Assembly: GCA_030064695.1 (NCBI GenBank)
Contig: JASHYV010000190.1
Span: 1 to 9,101 of the forward strand
DNA length: 9,101 nucleotides
DNA from: Thermoplasmata archaeon
GTDB lineage: Archaea; Thermoplasmatota; Thermoplasmata; UBA184
Reading direction: 5' to 3'
The position numbers and the translations under genes were made by a program. Positions within the stretch are counted from its first letter, which is position 1; each line of letters begins with the position of its first letter. The notes beneath the pieces were generated by a model. It was given only the letters and a program-made list of their open reading frames with translations, was not told the DNA's origin and made no database searches. Positions 4,370-9,101 of the stretch are shown piece by piece.

Positions 4370-5742
4370 ACTGACTCCTCGATCTCGCCGGACTGGGGGG
4401 TGCCGGCGAGGCGCTCCGCCACGGTGCCCAGGATCTCGAGGTGCCGATCGACGTCGGCGTCCGTGTGCTGGACCGAGAGCGTCCACTGCTCGTCCGGGCC
4501 GGTGCCCGAGGGGATGAGGCCCCGGTTTAGGCAGAGGTAGTAGTAGAGCATGGAGCGGTCGCCGTCGACCGTCAGGAAGTCGCGCCAGTTCCGGACCGGG
4601 TGATCCGTGAAGAACACGGTGCCGGACGGCCCGTCGGCGGCCACCGTCGCCGTGACACCGGCGTCGTCGAACACTTCCGCGTACCCCTTCGCGAGCCGCG
4701 AGTTCAATCGGGCGCTCCTCTCGAGCCCCTCTTCGGTGAGGATGTGGTCCAGCGAGGCGAGGCAGGCGGCCATCGACAGCGGGTTCGAGTTATACGTCCC
4801 GGCATGGGCGACCTTCCGGGGGCCGACCTCGGAGAGGATCCCCGGGCCCGCGGCGATCGCGGAGAGTGGGACCCCGCAGGCGATCGACTTGCCGAGCGTC
4901 ATCAGGTCCGGGCGCACGCCGACGCGCCCTGCGCCGCCGTGCAGGTACTTCGCCCCGGTCTTGATCTCGTCGAGGATGAGGAGCGCGCCGAGCTCGTCGC
5001 ACAGCTCGCGGAGGCCCGGAAAGAAGCCTTCCTCCGGTAGGATGAAGCCCATGTTCATCGGGATCGGCTCGGCGATGATCGCGGCCAGGTCGTCCCGATG
5101 CTCCCGGGCGATCGTCCGCGTCGCTTCGAGGTCGTTGAACGGCGCCACGAGGGTATGGCCCGAAACCTCGGGAAGGATCCCGGGGGACGCGGGGGCCGAG
5201 GCCGGGTGCTGCTTCGCGCCCGCCACCTGCAGGCGGGGCTTGACCCCGACGAGCAGCGTGTCGTGGGAGCCATGGTACGACCCCTCGAACTTGAGGATGT
5301 ACTGCTTCTTGGTGTGCGCCCGAGCGAAGCGGGTCGCGTGGTGCGTCGCCTCGAGCCCGGTCGTCGAGAAGCGGACCTGGTCCATCCCGTAGCGGCGGCA
5401 GATCCGCTCCGCGACCTCGGGGGTCCGTTCCCACTCGTAGCCGTAGACGCTGCCATTCTCGATCTGGTGCGAGAGCGCCTCCACCAGCTTGGGATGCGCG
5501 TGCCCGCTCTGGAGGGCCCCGAAGGCCATGTTGAAGTCGAGGTAGTCGTTCCCGTCGGCGTCCCAGAGCGTGACCCCCTTCGCCCGGCTCACGTAGAACG
5601 GGTACGGGTCGACGAACCGGTAGTTGGAGTGGACGCCGAGCGGAGAGTACTTCCGGGCATGCTGCCAGAGCTCCTTCGACCGGGGGGTCCGGCGCTGGTA
5701 CTCCGCGTACGCCTCCTCGAATCTGGGGTCCGGCATGTCCAC
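4366..5742 (-). CDS. Class III PLP-dependent aminotransferase, glutamate-1-semialdehyde-aminomutase-like
   Basis: 458 residues, fold type I. Visible landmarks are GVTLWDADGNDYLDFNMAFG (56-75), SYHGSHD (155-161), ILDEIKTGAK (256-265) with D258 for the pyridine nitrogen, and TLGKSIACGVPLSA (282-295) with K285 as the Schiff-base lysine. The overall pattern is closer to glutamate-1-semialdehyde aminomutase than to acetylornithine or omega-amino-acid enzymes. However, the phosphate-binding S-G-T-E-A motif reads T-G-L-E-A (128-132), so a heme-pathway role is unlikely and a catabolic aminotransferase is more probable. The ORF opens with GTG 5742; ATG 5736 (MPDPRFEEAY) is an equally good start. No Shine-Dalgarno is present, and an AT-rich element at 5773-5789 is the likely promoter, shared with the divergent dehydrogenase gene. 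The 3' end overlaps the cupin stop by 4 bp. Confidence 0.85.
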   Translation of the reverse strand: MDMPDPRFEEAYAEYQRRTPRSKELWQHARKYSPLGVHSNYRFVDPYPFYVSRAKGVTLWDADGNDYLDFNMAFGALQSGHAHPKLVEALSHQIENGSVYGYEWERTPEVAERICRRYGMDQVRFSTTGLEATHHATRFARAHTKKQYILKFEGSYHGSHDTLLVGVKPRLQVAGAKQHPASAPASPGILPEVSGHTLVAPFNDLEATRTIAREHRDDLAAIIAEPIPMNMGFILPEEGFFPGLRELCDELGALLILDEIKTGAKYLHGGAGRVGVRPDLMTLGKSIACGVPLSAIAAGPGILSEVGPRKVAHAGTYNSNPLSMAACLASLDHILTEEGLERSARLNSRLAKGYAEVFDDAGVTATVAADGPSGTVFFTDHPVRNWRDFLTVDGDRSMLYYYLCLNRGLIPSGTGPDEQWTLSVQHTDADVDRHLEILGTVAERLAGTPQSGEIEESV

Positions 5743-5772
5743 TGCTCGGGAACGTCGGGCTTCCGAGCCGGA

Positions 5773-5789
5773 AGGGTTACAAAAACCCT
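5773..5789. promoter_or_regulatory. AT-rich palindromic element in the divergent promoter region
   Basis: AGGGTT (5773-5778), ACAAA (5779-5783), AACCCT (5784-5789) is a perfect 6-bp inverted repeat around an AT-rich core. It is the only AT-rich patch in the 86-bp gap between the divergent aminotransferase and dehydrogenase genes and lies about 40-50 bp from each start. It could hold a degenerate TATA box for both directions, or an operator for a regulator acting on both genes. No close consensus TATA is present. Confidence 0.45.
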
Positions 5790-5828
5790 CGGGGGACCGG
5801 GCCGGGGTCTCTCCGGGGCGCGAGCGTC

Positions 5829-7307
5829 ATGACCCCCGCGGCGCTCCGGGCCGAGGCTGTGTCGGCTCCCGAAACGCTCGAGAATTTTGTCGGCGGCCGC
5901 TGGGTGGCCGCGGCCTCGCCGGCCTACCTCGAGGTCCCGGATCCATCGACCCGGGCCCTCCTCGCTCGGGTGCCTCGATCGGGGCCGGAGGACGTGGACT
6001 CGGCGGTCCGGGCCGCACGTGCGGCGTTTCCCGCTTGGCGCGAGGTACCGGTGGCCGAACGGGCCCGTCGCGTGCTGGCCCTGCGCCGGCTCGTGGAAGC
6101 CCACGCGGAGGAGCTCGCGCGGAGCGTAGTACGGGAGAACGGGAAGACGCTCGAGGAGGCGCGCGGGTCCGTCCGCCGGGGTCTCGAGGCCACGGAGTTC
6201 GCTGCGTCGGCGCCGACGACGATGCAGGGCACTTTCCTCGAGGATGTCACGCCTGGCGTCGACACCACTCTCCTGCGGCAGCCGCTCGGCGTCGTCGCCG
6301 GTATCACCCCGTTCAACTTCCCGGTCATGATCCCCCTGTGGATGGCGCCGCTGGCGCTCGTCTGCGGGAACTCCTTCATCCTGAAGCCGAGCGAACGCGT
6401 ACCCCTCTCGGGCGCGCTGCTCGCCCGGCTCGTCGCCGAAGCCGGATTCCCAGCGGGCACGTTCAACCTCGTCCATGGAGACGTGGCCGCGGTCGACGCG
6501 CTACTGGCCCATCCGGGCGTCGACGCGATCTCGTTCGTAGGATCCGCCCCGACCGCCCGCCACGTTTACACCACGGCGGCAGCCCACGGGAAGCGCGTCC
6601 AGGCGCTCGCCGGTGCAAAGAACCACCTGCTCGTAACTCCGGACGCCGATCTCGAGCGCTCCGTCCCGGCGATCCTCTCGAGCGCGTTCGGCCAGGCCGG
6701 CGAGCGCTGCCTGGCGGGGAGCGTCGTCGTGGCCGTCGAGCCGGTCGGGGACGAACTGGTCCGCCGCCTGGCCGACGGAGTGCGGTCGCTCGCCGTGGGG
6801 CCGGCCGGCGCGGGTGCGACGCAGGTGGGGCCGGTAATCCGGGCGGAGCATCGGGAGCGGGTCCTGCGATGGATCTCGGAAGGGGAGCGGGGCGGCGCCC
6901 TCGTGGCGGCCCGGGGCTCGGTGCCGGCCGGGGCGGACGGATTCTTCGTGCCCCCGATCCTCTTCGATCGCGTCACCGCCGAGATGGCGATCGCCCAGGA
7001 GGAGATCTTCGGCCCGGTGCTGTCGGTGATCCGGGCCCCGGACTTGGACGCCGCGATCGAGATCGCGAACCGCTCCCGGTTCGGGAACGCGGCCGCCATC
7101 TTCACCCGCGACGGCAGGTCGGCGCGCGAGTTCGTCCATCGGATCGAGGCCGGGATGGTCGGGGTGAACGTGGGGGTGCCCGCGCCGGCGGCGTACTTCC
7201 CGTTCGTCGGCTGGAAGGGATCGTTCTACGGCGACCTGCACGCGACCGGCCGCGACGCGATCGACTTCTACACTCGGAAGAAGGTCGTCACGACCCGCTG
7301 GTTCTAG
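5829..7307 (+). CDS. mmsA: CoA-acylating methylmalonate-semialdehyde dehydrogenase (MmsA/IolA/BauC family)
   Basis: 492 residues, the usual length for an aldehyde dehydrogenase of this family, which turns malonate or methylmalonate semialdehyde into acetyl-CoA or propionyl-CoA with NAD+ and CO2 release. Diagnostic segments are TPFNFPVMIPLWMAPLA (160-176) with N163, LAGAKNH (260-266) in place of the 'ELGGK' general-base motif of hydrolytic enzymes, GQAGERCLAG (288-297) with catalytic C294, EEIFGP (391-396), and the family-typical C-terminus GSFYGDLHATGRDAIDFYTRKK (464-485). ATG 5829 is the natural start, with no Shine-Dalgarno; the leader is probably short, from the AT-rich element at 5773-5789. 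The gene faces the omega-aminotransferase and overlaps its 3' end by 20 bp. Together they match the beta-alanine degradation pair known from Pseudomonas (BauA plus BauC), though valine and inositol routes use the same enzyme. Confidence 0.9.
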   Translation: MTPAALRAEAVSAPETLENFVGGRWVAAASPAYLEVPDPSTRALLARVPRSGPEDVDSAVRAARAAFPAWREVPVAERARRVLALRRLVEAHAEELARSVVRENGKTLEEARGSVRRGLEATEFAASAPTTMQGTFLEDVTPGVDTTLLRQPLGVVAGITPFNFPVMIPLWMAPLALVCGNSFILKPSERVPLSGALLARLVAEAGFPAGTFNLVHGDVAAVDALLAHPGVDAISFVGSAPTARHVYTTAAAHGKRVQALAGAKNHLLVTPDADLERSVPAILSSAFGQAGERCLAGSVVVAVEPVGDELVRRLADGVRSLAVGPAGAGATQVGPVIRAEHRERVLRWISEGERGGALVAARGSVPAGADGFFVPPILFDRVTAEMAIAQEEIFGPVLSVIRAPDLDAAIEIANRSRFGNAAAIFTRDGRSAREFVHRIEAGMVGVNVGVPAPAAYFPFVGWKGSFYGDLHATGRDAIDFYTRKKVVTTRWF

Positions 7308-8637
7308 CCGCGATCGCCTCGTCGGCGACCTTCAGGGCGCGGTCCAGCACCTCGAGGCCGCGGTCCAGCTCCTCGCGCGAGACGATCAGCGGCGGCGCCA
7401 CGAGCAGGTGCGAGACCCAGGCCATGCAGTAGACCCCCTCCGTCAGCATCGCGGCCACGACCCGGTCGGCCACGAGGGGCCGACCCGCCAGCTTGTCGTC
7501 CTCGGTGTTGCACGGCTCCTTCGTCCCGCGGTCCCGCACCAGCTCGACGGCGGCGAACAGGCCCATCCCCCGGACGTCGCCGACGGACGGGTGGTGCTCC
7601 GCGATCTCCCGGAGCCGGCGCAGCAGGTACTCGCCGTCCCGGCGGGACTTCTCGAGCAGCCCCAGGCGTCGGTACTCCCCGATCGCGGCGATCGCCGGCG
7701 CGAGGGTCAGCGGGTGTGCCTCGTACGTGTGCCCGTGCGGGAAGTACTGCTCCCGGAACGTGTCGTGGACCGCCTCGGTGGTGGCGGTGAGGCCGAGCGG
7801 GATCACCGCGCCCGTGATCCCCTTCGCGGTAGTGAGCAGGTCGGGCTCGACGCCCCACCGGTCCACCGCGAACCACTCGCCGACCCGGCCCCAGCCGGCC
7901 ATCACCTCGTCGTCGATCAACAGCACGCCGTGCTTCCGCGTGATCGCGCGGATGCGAGGCAGGTACTCCGGCACCGGTACGATCACGCCGTTGGTGCCGA
8001 CGACGGGCTCCACGATCATGGCGGCCACGTCGCCCTCGCGCTCGATCTGCCGGTCGACGTACTCGGCGCACTCCACGTGGCAGCTGGGGTACGTGAGGCC
8101 GAAGGGGCACCGATAGCAGTAGCAGTCCGGCGCGAAGACCGTGCCCGGCACCCGCTGCACCTTCTCGATCGGCCGGCGCCGGAGGTCCCCGGTGACCGAG
8201 ATCGACGCGGCCGTCGAGCCGTGGTACGACCGGTGCCGGGCGACCACCTTCGTCCGACCGGTGGCGACGCGGGCGATCTTGAGCGCCGCCTCGTTGGCCT
8301 CGGTCCCGGAGGTGCTGAAGAAGAATCGCGTGAGCCCCTTCGGGAGCACCTCGCGCAGGGCCAGGCTCAGCTTCGCCCGGGCCTCGGTCGCGAAGCCGGG
8401 TCCGGCGTAGGCGAGCTCCTGGGCCTGCTGCTGGACCGCGCGGACGACCGCGGGATTCCCATGGCCCAGGTTCGTGGCGATCAGCTGCGAGGAGAAGTCC
8501 AGGTACTCCTTCCCCGCGGCGTCCCAGAACGTCGACCCCTCGGCCCGGGCGACCACGAGCGGGTCCCAGCCGCCCTGGCGGCGCCAGGTGACGTAGTTCG
8601 TCTCGCGGACGACCTTGCGGATCTCCTCGCCGTCCAT
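7288..8637 (-). CDS. Class III omega-amino-acid (beta-alanine/taurine-type):pyruvate aminotransferase
   Basis: 449 residues, fold type I PLP enzyme. Landmarks are the substrate and dimer segment NYVTWRRQGGWDPLVVARAE (14-33), GSTFWDAAGKEYLDFSSQ (34-51), FSTSGTEANEAALK (107-120), RSYHGST (136-142), LLIDDEVMAGWGR (239-251) with D243, and LLTTAKGITGAVIPLG (267-282) with Schiff-base K272. The family moves an amino group from an omega-amine such as beta-alanine, taurine or GABA to pyruvate or another oxo acid. Five cysteines (C172, C174, C177, C186, C190) cluster in DCYCYRCPFGLTYPSCHVEC, seen in a subgroup of these enzymes and of unclear role. The start ATG 8637 fits the family; no Shine-Dalgarno is seen. 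It converges on the methylmalonate-semialdehyde dehydrogenase, overlapping it by 20 bp, which suggests beta-alanine or a related beta-amino acid as substrate. Exact specificity is not determined. Confidence 0.87.
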   Translation of the reverse strand: MDGEEIRKVVRETNYVTWRRQGGWDPLVVARAEGSTFWDAAGKEYLDFSSQLIATNLGHGNPAVVRAVQQQAQELAYAGPGFATEARAKLSLALREVLPKGLTRFFFSTSGTEANEAALKIARVATGRTKVVARHRSYHGSTAASISVTGDLRRRPIEKVQRVPGTVFAPDCYCYRCPFGLTYPSCHVECAEYVDRQIEREGDVAAMIVEPVVGTNGVIVPVPEYLPRIRAITRKHGVLLIDDEVMAGWGRVGEWFAVDRWGVEPDLLTTAKGITGAVIPLGLTATTEAVHDTFREQYFPHGHTYEAHPLTLAPAIAAIGEYRRLGLLEKSRRDGEYLLRRLREIAEHHPSVGDVRGMGLFAAVELVRDRGTKEPCNTEDDKLAGRPLVADRVVAAMLTEGVYCMAWVSHLLVAPPLIVSREELDRGLEVLDRALKVADEAIAARTSGS

Positions 8638-8700
8638 GGGGGAACGCCGGGGCGCGAGCGCCGCGGGGCTAATGACGGATAGGGGCGGGCCCGGGCGACG

Positions 8701-8709
8701 ATAGCTTTA
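8701..8709 (+). promoter_or_regulatory. Candidate TATA-like element of the two-helix membrane protein gene
   Basis: ATAGCTTTA is the only AT-rich patch upstream of GTG 8734. Its centre is 29 bp before the start codon, the distance expected between a TATA box and the first base of a leaderless archaeal mRNA. The match to the consensus is weak. Confidence 0.35.
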
Positions 8710-8733
8710 CCTCCGGGCCGACGTGCCCGCTCG

Positions 8734-9101
8734 GTGTCGAGCCGACCGGACGCGACCGAGGAGAGCGCCGAGGCGACCCGGCTCACCGAGGCCGAACGCC
8801 AGTGGCTGCACGACAAGTACGAGCGGCTCGCCGCGGAGGAGAGCGCGCTCGCCGCGAACCGCACCACGTACTACGCGGCCGTCGGCACCGTCCTGATCAC
8901 CGGGCTCGTCGTCTCGTTGAACTACTTCGCCAACGAGCGGTTCGTCCTGCTCGCGGTCGCCGCCGGGTTCGCGGGGCTCGGACTCCTGATCTCGAGCGTG
9001 TGGGCGGTCCTCCTCCACCGCACGAACGACGCGCAGGCCATGTGGCGCGAGGCGGCGCGCCAGCTCGAGCAGACCCAGCCGCCCCTCGAGGGGCAGCTGC
9101 C
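8734..9101 (+). CDS. Two-helix membrane protein, unknown function (partial, C-terminus cut by window end)
   Basis: 122 residues are visible and the frame is still open at the window edge. The start GTG 8734 is the first start codon after the in-frame stop TAG at 8680; no Shine-Dalgarno precedes it, and the TATA-like patch at 8701-8709 suggests a leaderless message. The protein has a charged helical N-terminus (ERQWLHDKYERLAAEE, 21-36), then two hydrophobic stretches, YYAAVGTVLITGLVVSLNYF (about 46-65) and VLLAVAAGFAGLGLLISSVW (71-90), joined by a short loop ANERF, and a second amphipathic part rich in Gln, Arg and Glu. Both soluble ends would be on the same side of the membrane, probably the cytoplasm. 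I do not recognise the family. The gene is divergent from the omega-aminotransferase with a 96-bp gap. Confidence 0.7.
   Translation, partial: MSSRPDATEESAEATRLTEAERQWLHDKYERLAAEESALAANRTTYYAAVGTVLITGLVVSLNYFANERFVLLAVAAGFAGLGLLISSVWAVLLHRTNDAQAMWREAARQLEQTQPPLEGQL

Noticed and set aside
5624..7432. 602-codon plus-strand frame across the dehydrogenase gene
   Set aside because: Arg/Gly-rich composition without motifs; it is the shifted frame of a clear methylmalonate-semialdehyde dehydrogenase.
7408..8682. 424-codon plus-strand frame antisense to the omega-aminotransferase
   Set aside because: The opposite strand holds an intact aminotransferase with all PLP motifs; this frame reads as Arg/Asp/His-rich noise.
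8734..9101. SLATT-type two-helix defence effector
   Set aside because: Only the two-helix layout is similar; no nucleotidyltransferase or SLOG gene is visible, and the protein is incomplete.

Overview
The window is GC-rich and densely coded. It most likely comes from an archaeon, possibly an uncultured aerobic Thermoplasmata-type lineage. The direct signs are a clean archaeal TATA box (TTTATATA, 2365-2372) followed at the right distance by a Shine-Dalgarno and ATG, several genes with no Shine-Dalgarno and very short likely leaders, and a strong Shine-Dalgarno at the one gene that lies inside an operon. Lineage is inference, and no rRNA, tRNA or marker gene is present. A high-GC bacterium cannot be excluded.

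Layout: (1) 3-188, C-terminal end of a dihydrofolate reductase/RibD-C family protein (+). (2) 307-765, SRPBCC-fold protein (+). (3) 799-2211, two-gene operon on the minus strand: a MoaD/ThiS-like ubiquitin-fold protein ending in Gly-Gly, then a cytoplasmic BNR-repeat beta-propeller. (4) 2420-2671, an 83-aa orphan with an unusually clear promoter, followed by two perfect stem-loops with GNRA tetraloops (2667-2721). (5) 2768-3958, Rieske non-heme iron oxygenase alpha subunit (-), related by motif to the quaternary-amine (carnitine/betaine) oxygenases. (6) 4043-4369, small cupin (+). (7) 4366-5742, glutamate-1-semialdehyde-aminomutase-like class III aminotransferase (-). (8) 5829-7307, CoA-acylating methylmalonate-semialdehyde dehydrogenase (+). 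(9) 7288-8637, omega-amino-acid class III aminotransferase (-). (10) 8734-9101, start of a two-helix membrane protein (+), cut by the window end.

The likely common theme of 2768-8637 is oxidative breakdown of amino compounds. The omega-aminotransferase would turn beta-alanine or a similar omega-amine into a semialdehyde, and the dehydrogenase would convert that to acetyl- or propionyl-CoA, as in the bauA/bauC pair of Pseudomonas. The Rieske oxygenase, the cupin and the second aminotransferase could feed amines into the same route, but this is not shown by the sequence. From 1930 onward the genes alternate in strand, with divergent gaps of only 84-96 bp and convergent ends that overlap by 4 and 20 bp. 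Most genes are therefore probably single transcription units, despite the functional grouping.
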